From the NCBI RefSeq assembly GCF_029952445.1, contig NZ_JAQPPK010000018.1, forward strand, positions 43,834-107,833: a stretch of 64,000 nt of DNA. The letters run 5' to 3'. Below, one piece after another: positions 42,955 to 51,695 of the stretch. This DNA is from Paenarthrobacter nitroguajacolicus (lineage in GTDB: Bacteria > Actinomycetota > Actinomycetes > Actinomycetales > Micrococcaceae). Each line of letters begins with the position of its first letter. Within the stretch, counting starts at the first letter, position 1. The notes under the pieces are model-generated. The model saw only the letters and a list, made by a program, of their open reading frames with translations, was not told the origin of the DNA and searched no databases. The translations under genes were made by a program, and so were the position numbers.

Positions 42955-43790
42955 ATAAATTGTTGCTCATCGAGTACTGGCCATCTCTAGTGAGGGTGAG
43001 CTCAGCTGTAGATTTATGCAGGGATTGATACAGTTTTCCGCCCGAAATAGCATGTTTTGTCTTTTATTAATATTGCTTTAATTCGCCTCGGGCTTTGACA
43101 AATTTGTGTATTTGATTACAGCCGAGACACAACTATAGTTGTCTTCATTCGTGGTTAAGATCGGCTCGAATTTCGTGGCACCTAGGACGGGGTGCCCTTG
43201 CCCGTGCTGGGGGCTTTGTCTGAGCATCCAACTCGGAAATATTCGGGCTTGGTTCATTCGAGGAGTGGCACCGAATGACGATTGTTCGGCCGGCCCGGTT
43301 CTCCTGGCAAACCTGCGCCTGGTTGGCCGCCTCTTGACGTAGTGGCTTGCCGCAGCAACGTGCGTGCACTTTCCGTGATTGCTTTCGAAGAATTCGAGGG
43401 TCGTCACCAAAGCCCAAGTTAGGATGTCGATGGGTTTCGATTCGGTTCGAGGCAACGTAACCTAAACCTCACGACGAACTATCCGATTTGGAATTCATTG
43501 TCGTCTCACGGGGAATCGTTACAGGATCGTTCGACCAATTTGTCAGCCTAAGGCCTATGCCTCTTCTTCGTACCAAACCGCCGCAGCTGAACGCCCCCCT
43601 TAGAGCAACAGGCCCCGAGGGGCTCCGAAATGCGACCGCTGTTCCTCGCCGCCGGGATGAGTTGAGGGAAGTCTGCTTTCTTTGCCTCGCTTTTCCACGG
43701 TCGCGAGTGCCACCCTCGTATGTGATTTTTCTTGCCGTGCGGACCGCCGTAAGCCCTCTAAACTCAAAGGAGCACCGAATGTCGTGCCCG
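42955..43790. other. 836-base gap without a recognisable gene
   Basis: It lies between the end of wzy and the convergent SGNH hydrolase gene. The first ~120 bases are AT-rich like wzy, then composition returns to that of the chromosome. Several short open frames exist on both strands, but none has a protein-like sequence with a start and ribosome-binding site. Weak inverted repeats occur (GGCACC/GGTGCC around 43179-43199; GGCCCC/GGGGCT around 43610-43624). It could be decayed coding DNA at the edge of an acquired segment. Confidence 0.5.
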
Positions 43791-44609
43791 TTACTTGGTG
43801 GCTAGGGTACGGATGTCTTCTTCGAGTCGTTTGGCGAAGTAAGCGTGCCCATCCGTGTCAGGGTGGAAGGCTTCGACGTTGAATACATCGTCGTAGTTCT
43901 GGGCGTTGATCCAGACTTCATTGATGGGTGAAATGTAGGGGAGACTGGCATGGTCGGCGGCCATTCGGAGGTTTCCGTCGATCTCGCGCAGGACGGTCTG
44001 GATGTTCTTCGTGGATTGTGCGGGTCCGAGGACGACTATCTGAGCGTTTGGGAATCGTTCTTGGGCGGCCGCCCAGGCGGCGGACGCAGCTGTGGCAACG
44101 TCGGTGGACTTGCCACCGTAGATGTCATTCAGACCGCCTTGGATCATGACTAGCTGCATTGTCGGGTCTTCTTGGAGTGCGGCGATGCTCTGTGCGTACG
44201 TGCCGACGTCTTGAGGGCCTGGATTTGTGTAACCAGTACCGCCGCGGTGGACTACTTCGGCGTCCCAACCGAAAGTCTCGCCTATCAGGTAGGCAAACCC
44301 CCGGGAGATTGGCGTTGCAGCGTAGCCCTGTGCCCAGGAGTCACCAAAGATCAGCACCTTCGTGCCCGGCTCAAGCAACGACTTGGAAAACGTCACCTGC
44401 GCCATCGTCGGACGCGGCTTCAGAGTCGAGTTCTGCGTAGCGAAGTCCGCCACCTTCTCCGAAACCGGTGGGGGTGTTTGGTTTTTGATGGCATTGGACA
44501 ATGCTGTGCCGCCAACGCCAAAGGCAAGCAGTGCGGCAACAGCAGCGGCGCAAAAGATTATAGGACGCGGAAGTATAAGGCGCGATCGTGAAGCCAAGGA
44601 TTCCCCCAA
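43791..44609 (-). CDS. SGNH/GDSL-type hydrolase, membrane-anchored
   Basis: 272 residues from TTG 44609; a TTG at 44597 with GGGGGAA just upstream is a good alternative start. One N-terminal signal/transmembrane helix (IIFCAAAVAALLAFGVGG). Catalytic blocks: block I LIFGDSWAQGYAA (Ser), block III MIQGGLNDIYGG (Asn) and block V VEAFHPDTDGHAYFAK (Asp, His). Acts outside the membrane, probably as an O-acyl esterase; given its place, removal or transfer of acetyl groups on the polysaccharide is a reasonable inference. Confidence 0.88.
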   Translation of the reverse strand: MGESLASRSRLILPRPIIFCAAAVAALLAFGVGGTALSNAIKNQTPPPVSEKVADFATQNSTLKPRPTMAQVTFSKSLLEPGTKVLIFGDSWAQGYAATPISRGFAYLIGETFGWDAEVVHRGGTGYTNPGPQDVGTYAQSIAALQEDPTMQLVMIQGGLNDIYGGKSTDVATAASAAWAAAQERFPNAQIVVLGPAQSTKNIQTVLREIDGNLRMAADHASLPYISPINEVWINAQNYDDVFNVEAFHPDTDGHAYFAKRLEEDIRTLATK

Positions 44610-44699
44610 AGACGAAGTGATTTACCCAATTCTAAGGCCACTCCGGGAGTCCGATGTTGCCGATTCGCTCGTGTGCCCGTAGCCGGGTTATGGGGGCCG

Positions 44700-44924
44700 T
44701 TACACAACGAGGCCAAGCGTAACTCCGACTATCTGTGATAGTTCTGGCCCTGTACACGTGGGTACGACGGCCGGTAAGGCAACTGATTGTGCAGGTGCTG
44801 CTGTGGAGGAAGGGGACAAGGCCCGATATATAGCCACTGCGATACAGATCAAACCAGCAATGCCGGTAGATCCACCACCCAAGGCAAGCGAACCCCCGAT
44901 ACCGGATTGAGTCGCTGCCGCCAT
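44700..44924 (-). CDS. Possible small membrane protein
   Basis: 74 codons from ATG 44924. One hydrophobic helix (STGIAGLICIAVAIYRAL) followed by an Ala/Pro/Thr-rich tail (SSTAAPAQSVALPAVV). Ribosome-binding site weak. Could be real or a chance frame in the poorly conserved stretch between the SGNH hydrolase and the Wzc-like gene. Confidence 0.35.
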   Translation of the reverse strand: MAAATQSGIGGSLALGGGSTGIAGLICIAVAIYRALSPSSTAAPAQSVALPAVVPTCTGPELSQIVGVTLGLVV

Positions 44925-45007
44925 GCCCAGCCAGCCCGCCGCCGGGCCACCCAGACGCCTGTCACAAATATCCCAGCCGAACGATCGAACCGCACTATTA
45001 CCCCGGA

Positions 45008-45190
45008 TCAGTCAGGACAGCCTTGAGCAGCCGTCCAACTTTCTTGGTTCCGAACATAAACGTGATGGAAGTATTGATTATCCAAATTGATGAACCCAAA
45101 GTGCGAACCCACAAGCCCAGCTGTTTCGAGAGGACCATGATGGCCGTTCCAATAAGTGCGGACACCCGCTAAACCCTCAAGTTCAATCAC
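45008..45190 (-). CDS. Unrecognised ORF, possibly a gene remnant
   Basis: Open from a GTG at 45190 to TAG at 45008, and the same frame stays open back to the end of the Wzc-like gene. The peptide looks protein-like (VRTYWNGHHGPLETAGLVGS, then HFGFINLDNQYFHHVYV) with many aromatic and His residues, unlike typical noncoding translation. No ribosome-binding site precedes the GTG and no family is recognised. It may be the 3' end of a decayed gene. Confidence 0.3.
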   Translation of the reverse strand: MIELEGLAGVRTYWNGHHGPLETAGLVGSHFGFINLDNQYFHHVYVRNQESWTAAQGCPD

Positions 45191-45249
45191 GGTTGGAAAG
45201 AGGGCCTCGCTCCGAGGGACAAGTCCGGTTCGAGAGCGTAAGAGGCCGT

Positions 45250-46692
45250 TTACCTTGCTGACGCCGGTTCCACGGCGGTCTGATCGGTTTGGCCGTAGTA
45301 CGTGTAGGAATATGAATCGGGCCCTTTAGCAGGGATACGATTTAAGACGATTCCTAGCAGTGAGGAGTCCACTAAAGCGAGAGCTGCCAAGGATTTTTCC
45401 AGTTCAGCCATCTTCAGCTTTTGGGAACCCACAACCAAGACGACTCCTCCGACATGTTGCGAGAGAACGGCAGCATCGGTAACGGGCAACAGTGGAGGGG
45501 CGTCAATAATTACAATGTCGAATGCCTGTTCGAGGCGGTCGATGAGCTGCTTCATCTCATGCGAGCCGAGGAGCTCGCTGGGATTTGGTGGAATCTGGCC
45601 AGAGGTCAGCACATAGAGGTTATCGTCTCCCCAAGCCTGAAGAAGGTCATTTAGATCCGCGGATCCTACCAGTGCAGTGGTTAGGCCGGCGTTTCTCTCC
45701 AGCCCGAGATACTCATCTACCATAGGCCGCCGAAGGTCAGCGTCGATTAGGCATACAGTTTGCCCCGCTTGGGCCAAAGCAATCGCCAGGTTGGTCGCTG
45801 TAGTGCTTTTTCCTTCCCCGGGGACTGATGACGTCACCAAAACTGACTTAGCATGACCGGAGACATTGGCAAATTGGAGATTAGTTCTGAGCTGTCGAAA
45901 TGACTCTGCACGGGGGCTTTGCAGAGGAGACTGCGTAAGTAGCGGCTTCCGAACTGCGTCCTGGTCAAATGCAATTCCGCCAAGAAGTGGCGAGTCAGTG
46001 ACTCGGCGAAGCTCGGACTCACCACGGACCTTAGTGTCCAGGGTGGTGCGGAGGACAGCAGCTAGAAGGCCCAACGCCAGGCCTATGGCCAGGCCCAGTG
46101 CAAGGTTCAGGCGCGTATTCGGTGCAGCGGGGGAGGTGGGTGCAGAAGCGGGGGTAATTACCGAGAGACTAACTGGGGAGACGCCTCCGGCCTTGGGCTT
46201 CTCCAGAGCATCAACGGCGCTGATGAGGCTGTTTGCTACTGCTTGGGCAATCGCAGCTGCCTGAGTCGGAGATTCGTCACTCACTGCGATATTTACTAGC
46301 ACGGTGCTCGGCTCGGTGGAAGCTTTGACGCGCCCTGCTAGTACTGCTGGAGACACATTGAGCCCGAGAGAATCGATCGCCGGCTGCAACACAACCGGAG
46401 TGGTTACAGTCTTCACATAAGACTGGACGCGTGCCGTGCTGAACGTATTACCCTGTTGGAGTTCCTGGACGGAACCTGTGCCTTGGATGGCGACAAACAG
46501 TTCGGTTTCTGCGACATACGTGGGCCTCGTCAAGGTCGAGGCGGTGCCTGCAAGAAGGAGGCCAGCGAGCGTCGAAGCAACGATCAAGATCCAATTGCGG
46601 CGCAAGATGCGCAGGTAATCGCCAAGGTCCAAAGAGTCCCCCTGTTGTGAAGTGCTAGACAGCGGCGAAGTTTTCACGCTGCCTGCGCTCAA
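45250..46692 (-). CDS. Wzc-type polysaccharide co-polymerase with tyrosine autokinase domain
   Basis: 480 residues from TTG 46692 (a GTG at 46677 is also possible). N-terminal Wzz domain with the first transmembrane helix (WILIVASTLAGLLLAG) and the second near residues 198-218, then a BY-kinase: Walker A SSVPGEGKSTTATNLA, Walker A' VCLIDADLRRP and Walker B IVIIDAPPLLP. The C-terminus has the tyrosine cluster YSYTYYGQ used for autophosphorylation. Controls chain length and export of the Wzy polymer. In many Gram-positives kinase and Wzz are separate; here they are fused. Confidence 0.93.
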   Translation of the reverse strand: MSAGSVKTSPLSSTSQQGDSLDLGDYLRILRRNWILIVASTLAGLLLAGTASTLTRPTYVAETELFVAIQGTGSVQELQQGNTFSTARVQSYVKTVTTPVVLQPAIDSLGLNVSPAVLAGRVKASTEPSTVLVNIAVSDESPTQAAAIAQAVANSLISAVDALEKPKAGGVSPVSLSVITPASAPTSPAAPNTRLNLALGLAIGLALGLLAAVLRTTLDTKVRGESELRRVTDSPLLGGIAFDQDAVRKPLLTQSPLQSPRAESFRQLRTNLQFANVSGHAKSVLVTSSVPGEGKSTTATNLAIALAQAGQTVCLIDADLRRPMVDEYLGLERNAGLTTALVGSADLNDLLQAWGDDNLYVLTSGQIPPNPSELLGSHEMKQLIDRLEQAFDIVIIDAPPLLPVTDAAVLSQHVGGVVLVVGSQKLKMAELEKSLAALALVDSSLLGIVLNRIPAKGPDSYSYTYYGQTDQTAVEPASAR

Positions 46693-46995
46693 AATGATGT
46701 CCGGTTGGCAGCAATTCTAGCGGCAAGTTGATTGTCCGATGTGCTGTGTCAGAGGATTGCGCGGTTGACTTGCAGCCCCATCGGTGAGGTGGTGCGGACC
46801 GCTTGCATCGAAATTGCGGTGCGTGGGTCGTATTTCAGGCTGAGATCATACGACAGTGATCTCCGCGTTAGGGCTGGTTCATGGTTGGCGAAAACTGCAC
46901 TTCAACGGCAGAAACTCCCCAATGGAACGTTCCGGGCGGGTTTCCGCGTGCAGCTCCGAATGACGCTAGCTGGCAGCAGGCACAAGGTATGGCCG
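46693..46995. other. Intergenic region upstream of the Wzc-like gene
   Basis: About 300 bases with no credible gene, between wecB (leftward, ending at 46996) and the start of the Wzc-like gene, so it carries the promoter of the latter. One inverted repeat, GTCGTAT (46827-46833) and ATACGAC (46848-46854), is perfect with a 14-base centre and could be an operator. No terminator for transcription arriving from the left was recognised. Confidence 0.4.
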
Positions 46996-48150
46996 CTAAC
47001 CCACCCGCTCCATCCCGAACTCCTCCACGCGCCTGCCCACACCCAGCAGCTCAGCAACCGCCGCAATGGTCCGCTCAGCAGCGAGCCCATCCCCGTAAGG
47101 GTTCACAGCGTTCGCCATGGCTTCGAAATGCGAAACATCGTGCAGCAGCCGGCTCACCTCGGCCACGATGCGCTCCTCGTCCGTGCCGATCAACGCAACA
47201 GTCCCGGCTTCAACGGCCTCGGGGCGTTCGGTGTTATCGCGCATCACCAGCACGGGCTTGCCCAGGCTCGGCGCTTCTTCCTGGACTCCGCCCGAATCGG
47301 TCAGAACAACGTGCGCCAGGGAGAGCATCCGGGTGAACTCGCCGTAAGCCAAAGGTTCGGTCACCAAAACGTTCGGTTTGCCCTCTAACGCGGGGAGCAC
47401 TGCTTCGCGGACCACCGGGTTCTTGTGGGCGGGCAGAACGATCGTCAGCTCGGGCTCGGCGTCTGCAATCTGTGCCAGTGCCCGGCCGACTCCGCGCATG
47501 GCATCACCCTGGTTCTCGCGTCGGTGCGTCGTCACCAACAACACGCGGCGCCCACTCTCAGCCAGCGACTCCAACGCAGGATCGGAGAACGGCACCTGCT
47601 TATCCACTGTGGTCAGCAGTGCGTCGATCACCGAGTTGCCCGTCACCACGATGTCAGCATCAGCAACACCCTCGGCCAACAGATTCGCACGACTGGTAGT
47701 GGTCGGCGCCAAGTGAAGGGACGCGATCTGGCTGGTGATCCTGCGGTTCGCTTCTTCGGGGAAAGGGGAGAGCAGGTTCCCGCTGCGCAGGCCCGCCTCC
47801 ACGTGGACCACGGGAATGCCGTGATAGAAGGCTGCGATGGCGCCGGCCGTGGAAGTAGTGGTGTCGCCTTGGACAATCACCGCGTCCGGCCGGCCGGAAG
47901 CAAACAAGGAGTCCAGCCCACTCATAGTCCGGGTCATGATGTCCGTGAGGGACTGGCCTGGCTGGAGGATGTTGAGGTCGTGGTCCGGGGTGATGCCGAA
48001 CAATTCGTTGACCTGGTCCAGCATTTCGCGGTGCTGTCCCGTGACGGTCACAACGCACTCGAAGAGCTCCGACTCCATCAACGCACGCACAATAGGTGCC
48101 ATCTTGATGGCTTCCGGACGCGTCCCGAAAATAGGCATGATGGTGTGCAC
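46996..48150 (-). CDS. wecB: UDP-N-acetylglucosamine 2-epimerase (non-hydrolysing)
   Basis: 384 residues from GTG 48150, chosen for GGGGGAA 3 bases upstream. Signature segments: MPIFGTRPEAIKMAPIVRAL, IVQGDTTTSTAGAIAA, HVEAGLRSGN, PEEANRR, LVTTHRREN, LTDSGGVQEEAPSLGKPVLV, MRDNTERPEAVEAG. Interconverts UDP-GlcNAc and UDP-ManNAc. It supplies ManNAc for wall teichoic or exopolysaccharide linkage units, and could serve the WecG/TagA-type transferase at 39724. GC-rich, like the core chromosome, unlike the rightward operon. Confidence 0.95.
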   Translation of the reverse strand: MHTIMPIFGTRPEAIKMAPIVRALMESELFECVVTVTGQHREMLDQVNELFGITPDHDLNILQPGQSLTDIMTRTMSGLDSLFASGRPDAVIVQGDTTTSTAGAIAAFYHGIPVVHVEAGLRSGNLLSPFPEEANRRITSQIASLHLAPTTTSRANLLAEGVADADIVVTGNSVIDALLTTVDKQVPFSDPALESLAESGRRVLLVTTHRRENQGDAMRGVGRALAQIADAEPELTIVLPAHKNPVVREAVLPALEGKPNVLVTEPLAYGEFTRMLSLAHVVLTDSGGVQEEAPSLGKPVLVMRDNTERPEAVEAGTVALIGTDEERIVAEVSRLLHDVSHFEAMANAVNPYGDGLAAERTIAAVAELLGVGRRVEEFGMERVG

Positions 48151-48235
48151 GTTTTCCCCCAAAAGACCGGCCCAAAGGCGCCCGAAACTATTGCCATCCT
48201 AGCCGGTCAAAATCACGCCAAGTTCACCAGAACCC

Positions 48236-48784
48236 TTAGCATTCCGGCCTCAACCAGACATCGAACAGACCGCCGGTCTCCACCACGAATCGCCACAGCC
48301 AACCAGCGGGGGAGAGGTGCGGTTCAGCGCCCACCATCTGCACGTCGGCGCGAATGCATTGCTTCATCAATGTCCCTGCCCGGAGCACGTGATAGTCGGA
48401 CGTCACCACAGTCACCGACTTCCAGCCGCGCTCCGCAGCGAGATCCCTCAGACGGGACGCCTCGCCCCTGGTGTTCAGCGGATCCGGACGGAAGCAGTCA
48501 AGGTGAGCGTCGCCGTCGTGCGCTTCACAAAACTCATCCGAACCGGCGTTGGCGGGCAAGCCTGTAGTGACCACCACCAAGTCTGGGATGTCCAGTTGCT
48601 CCCGCAACGACAGTCCTACGGGGAGGCGTTCGTCGCTCACGCCGCCCAACACCACAATCGCGTCAGTGTGATGAGGTGTGGCGTGGGGCGGGTTATGGAA
48701 GAGTTGGTAGGCAGCAATCAGCCACAGCAGCCCAGCGAGCACGGCGGCGAACAACGTCCAAACGAGCTTTCGCTGGAACGTCAC
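48236..48784 (-). CDS. DUF218/YdcF-SanA family membrane protein
   Basis: 182 residues from GTG 48784, which overlaps the stop of the Lrp-type regulator (GTGA). One N-terminal transmembrane helix (LVWTLFAAVLAGLLWLIAAY). The DUF218 fold shows as HTDAIVVLGGVSDERLPVGL, LNTRGEASRLRDLAAERGWK and VTVVTSDYHVLRAGTLM. Family members such as SanA and ElyC affect envelope integrity or vancomycin entry; the biochemical activity is unknown. The invariant LGG, TR/E and SDYHxxR elements are present. Confidence 0.88.
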   Translation of the reverse strand: MTFQRKLVWTLFAAVLAGLLWLIAAYQLFHNPPHATPHHTDAIVVLGGVSDERLPVGLSLREQLDIPDLVVVTTGLPANAGSDEFCEAHDGDAHLDCFRPDPLNTRGEASRLRDLAAERGWKSVTVVTSDYHVLRAGTLMKQCIRADVQMVGAEPHLSPAGWLWRFVVETGGLFDVWLRPEC

Positions 48785-49245
48785 CGGGTATCAACGTCTT
48801 CGAACACCAGGAACGTTTGGGTATCAAGGATTCCCTCCATGGACTGCAGCTGATCAAAGATCACGCGGCGGAGGTGGATGTTGTCGGTGGCGCGGACCAG
48901 AAGGATGACGTCGAAGTCTCCGCCCACCAACGCGATGTGGTGGATCTCGGGGATGGCCCTGAGCTGTTCCTTAAGCTCACGCCAAGAATGCTGCTGGACC
49001 TTCAACGTCACGTACGCGGACGATCGCAGGCCGGCTTTGATGGGATCCACGAGAGCCGTGAACTTGGTCAGCACGCCCTCGCCAGTGAGCCGGGCAATCC
49101 GGGAATACGCGTGCGCGCGGCTGATGTGCACGTTCTCAGCCACCTGGGTGATGGACATGCGACCGTCGGTGGTGAGCTCGCGGATGATGTCCCGGTCAAC
49201 GCTGTCCAGAGGTACGGCGGTTTGTTCGGCCTCTGTCTCACTCAA
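48781..49245 (-). CDS. Lrp/AsnC-family transcriptional regulator
   Basis: 154 residues from TTG 49245, which has GGAGG 4 bases upstream. N-terminal helix-turn-helix: LDSVDRDIIRELTTDGRMSI, TQVAENVHISRAHAYSRIAR. C-terminal RAM domain: YVTLKVQQHSWRELKEQLRA, IHHIALVGGDFDVILLVRAT. Divergent from the branched-chain 2-oxoacid dehydrogenase operon; known Bkd regulators in other bacteria (BkdR) are Lrp-type activators of exactly these genes. It is therefore the likely regulator responding to branched-chain amino acids. Confidence 0.92.
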   Translation of the reverse strand: MSETEAEQTAVPLDSVDRDIIRELTTDGRMSITQVAENVHISRAHAYSRIARLTGEGVLTKFTALVDPIKAGLRSSAYVTLKVQQHSWRELKEQLRAIPEIHHIALVGGDFDVILLVRATDNIHLRRVIFDQLQSMEGILDTQTFLVFEDVDTR

Positions 49246-49313
49246 AGCAGCCTCCAATTCGTCTACGGCACAGGCGGGTAACCCAGCTCACAATTGCAAT
49301 TCGTCTTTCAGAA

Positions 49314-49402
49314 TAGCCACTTTAGGCAAGTGCTTCCATGATTTGGTCGAAAGCTGGATACGAAACTTCGCCAGGGAACATACTGGAAGCACATAGTGGC
49401 TA
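49314..49402. promoter_or_regulatory. Nested inverted repeats in the lrp-bkd divergent promoter region
   Basis: Two perfect 8-base inverted repeats share one dyad: outer TAGCCACT (49314-49321) with AGTGGCTA (49395-49402), and inner GTGCTTCC (49330-49337) with GGAAGCAC (49385-49392). A separate palindrome AATTGCAATT lies at 49292-49301, nearer the regulator. The arrangement suits an Lrp/AsnC-type octamer that wraps DNA. The right arms end 15 bases before the ATG of the E1-alpha gene. Confidence 0.55.
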
Positions 49403-49417
49403 GAGAAGGACGGACCA

Positions 49418-50611
49418 ATGACGATCCACGCAGACCACTCTGCGCCGGAAACGGCTGTAGAGGACCAGGCTGCTGACGTTCGGACAAAATTCGGCATCAG
49501 CGTTGAGGACTACATGCTCCCCGCCCGGCACCAGATCCAGATGGTGAACCCGGACGGCACCCTGCGCGCCCATGACGAGCAAGGCACCGAACCCGGCCAC
49601 GAGTACCCCACACCCAGCGACACTGAACTGATGGCCGCCTACGAGCAGCTCGTCGTCGGCCGTCGCGTCAACGACCAGAACTCGGCGCTTGTCCGGCAGG
49701 GCCGCATGGCCGTCTACCCCTCAAGCCACGGCCAGGAAGCCTGCCAGGTTGCAGCTGCCATGTGCCTCAAGGAAGGTGACTGGCTGTTCCCCACCTACCG
49801 TGACGCCGTCGCCGTCATGACCCGCGGGGTGGACCCCGTTGAGGTGATGACCATCTTCCGCGGTGACTGGCACGGCGGGTACGACCCCAAAGAGCACAAC
49901 GTCGGCATCCAGTGCACGCCGCTGACCACCCAGCTGCTGCACGCCGTCGGCGTTGCGCACGCGGCCAAGCTGCGCGGTGAAGACACGGTAGTGCTGGCCA
50001 TGTGCGGGGACGGCGCCACCAGCGAAGGCGACTTCCATGAGGCACTGAACTTCGCCGCCGTCTTCCACCTGCCCGTCATCTTCTTCGTGCAGAACAACAA
50101 GTACGCCATCTCGGTTCCGCTCAGCCACCAGTCCGTGGCGCCGTCGCTGGCCCACAAGGCTGTTGGCTACGGCATGGCAGGTGAGCGCGTTGACGGCAAC
50201 GACCTCGTCGCGCTGCTCGCCGTGATGGACCGGGCCGTGAAGCTGGCCCGCGACGGCTCGGGACCGCTGCTGATCGAGGCCCACACCTATCGCATGCAGG
50301 CCCACACCAACGCCGACGACGCCACCCGCTACCGTCCGGACAGCGAAGTCGCCGAATGGCAGGCCAAGGACCCGCTGACGCGCATGAAGTCCTACCTCAC
50401 GGACAAGGGGCTGCTGGACGATGCCGCCTCGGAGCGCATCGCCTCGCATGCCGAGGACGTCGCCACCCAGCTCCGCGAAGGCCTGGGCGAGGACGTGCCG
50501 GTTCAGCCGCTGGACCTGTTCAAGTACGTCTTCGACAAGCAAACCCCGCAGTTGAAAGAGCAGTCAGACATGCTCGCCGACGAACTCGCCCGCGAGGAGA
50601 GCGCAAAATGA
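49418..50611 (+). CDS. 2-oxoacid dehydrogenase E1 component, alpha subunit (branched-chain type)
   Basis: 397 residues, ATG preceded by GAGAAGGA. The thiamine diphosphate-binding motif is MCGDGATSEGDFHEALNFAA, ending FFVQNN, about residues 190-222. Other hallmarks are YPSSHGQEACQVAAAMCLKE and FPTYRDAVAVMTRG, and the phosphorylation-loop-like EAHTYRMQAHTNADDATRYR. Forms an alpha2beta2 E1 with the next gene. Branched-chain (leucine, isoleucine, valine) oxoacids are favoured over pyruvate because of the Lrp neighbour and subunit architecture, but substrate is not proven. Overlaps the beta gene by ATGA. Confidence 0.93.
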   Translation: MTIHADHSAPETAVEDQAADVRTKFGISVEDYMLPARHQIQMVNPDGTLRAHDEQGTEPGHEYPTPSDTELMAAYEQLVVGRRVNDQNSALVRQGRMAVYPSSHGQEACQVAAAMCLKEGDWLFPTYRDAVAVMTRGVDPVEVMTIFRGDWHGGYDPKEHNVGIQCTPLTTQLLHAVGVAHAAKLRGEDTVVLAMCGDGATSEGDFHEALNFAAVFHLPVIFFVQNNKYAISVPLSHQSVAPSLAHKAVGYGMAGERVDGNDLVALLAVMDRAVKLARDGSGPLLIEAHTYRMQAHTNADDATRYRPDSEVAEWQAKDPLTRMKSYLTDKGLLDDAASERIASHAEDVATQLREGLGEDVPVQPLDLFKYVFDKQTPQLKEQSDMLADELAREESAK

Positions 50612-51693
50612 CCGTCACCACAGCCACCGCCAACGTCAGCGCCGCTACCGCCAGCGCCGCCGCTTCCGCCGCAGCCACCGCCGAGGCAACCGGCCCGCAG
50701 AGCCTCACCATGGCCAAGGCACTGAACACAGCCATGGCCGATGCCATGCGCGCAGACTCCTCCGTCCTGGTCTTCGGCGAGGACGTCGGCATGCTCGGCG
50801 GCGTCTTCCGCATCACCGACGGCCTCATGGCCGAATTCGGCGAACAGCGCTGCTTCGACACTCCGCTGGCAGAATCCGGCATCGTCGGCATGGCAGTGGG
50901 CATGGCCATCAACGGCATGCGCCCCGTCATCGAAATGCAGTTCGACGCCTTCGCCTACCCCGCCTTCGAACAAATCGTCAGCCACGTAGCCAAGATGCAC
51001 AACCGCACCAAGGGCAAGCTCAAAATGCCCATGGTCATCCGCGTTCCCTACGCCGGCGGCATCGGGGGAGTGGAGCACCACTGCGATTCCTCCGAGTCCT
51101 ACTACGCCCACACCGCCGGCCTGAAGGTCTACACCCCGGCCACCGTGGCCGACGGCTACCGGATGCTCCGCGAAGCCATCGACTCCGATGACCCCGTGAT
51201 GTTCATGGAACCCAAGAAGCTCTACTGGTCCAAGGACCAGGTGGACTTGGGTGCGTTGCGCGCAGAGCACGACGCCGGCACCTCCACCGAGGGCCGCGCG
51301 GCTGTTGCCCGTCCCGGCACGGACGCCACACTCATCGCCTACGGTCCGTCCGTTCCCACCGCGCTCGCCGCCGCCGCAGCAGCAGCCGAAGAGGGCCGCT
51401 CACTCGAAGTCATCGACGTCCGCACCCTCGTCCCCTTCGACGACGAGACCGTGTGCGCGTCCGTGCGCAAGACGGGACGCGCCGTCGTAATTGCAGAAGC
51501 ACACGGCTTCGCCTCCGTCTCCTCCGAGATCGTGGCCCGCGTCCAGGAACGCGCGTTCCATTACCTGGCCGCACCGATTCTCCGCGTGACCGGCTTCGAC
51601 GTCCCGTTCCCGTCTCCCAAGCTGGAGCACTACTACCTGCCAAGCGTCGACCGCATCCTCGACGCCGTCGACGACCTTCAGTGGGAGGACTAA
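50608..51693 (+). CDS. 2-oxoacid dehydrogenase E1 component, beta subunit
   Basis: 361 residues from the ATG that overlaps the E1-alpha stop. The first ~30 residues are almost only Ala, Thr and Ser and are absent from typical ~325-residue E1-beta proteins. The conserved fold then begins at LTMAKALNTAMADAMRADSS; hallmarks are VFGEDVGMLGGVFRITDGL, RCFDTPLAESGIVGMAVGMA and IRVPYAGGIGGVEHHCDSSE. C-terminal transketolase domain: VIDVRTLVPFDDETVCASV. Completes the E1 heterotetramer. Confidence 0.93.
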   Translation: MTVTTATANVSAATASAAASAAATAEATGPQSLTMAKALNTAMADAMRADSSVLVFGEDVGMLGGVFRITDGLMAEFGEQRCFDTPLAESGIVGMAVGMAINGMRPVIEMQFDAFAYPAFEQIVSHVAKMHNRTKGKLKMPMVIRVPYAGGIGGVEHHCDSSESYYAHTAGLKVYTPATVADGYRMLREAIDSDDPVMFMEPKKLYWSKDQVDLGALRAEHDAGTSTEGRAAVARPGTDATLIAYGPSVPTALAAAAAAAEEGRSLEVIDVRTLVPFDDETVCASVRKTGRAVVIAEAHGFASVSSEIVARVQERAFHYLAAPILRVTGFDVPFPSPKLEHYYLPSVDRILDAVDDLQWED

Positions 51694-51695
51694 CC

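Noticed and set aside
47425..48567. 380-codon plus-strand frame over wecB
   Set aside because: Antisense shadow of the UDP-GlcNAc 2-epimerase gene, whose motifs are unambiguous on the minus strand.
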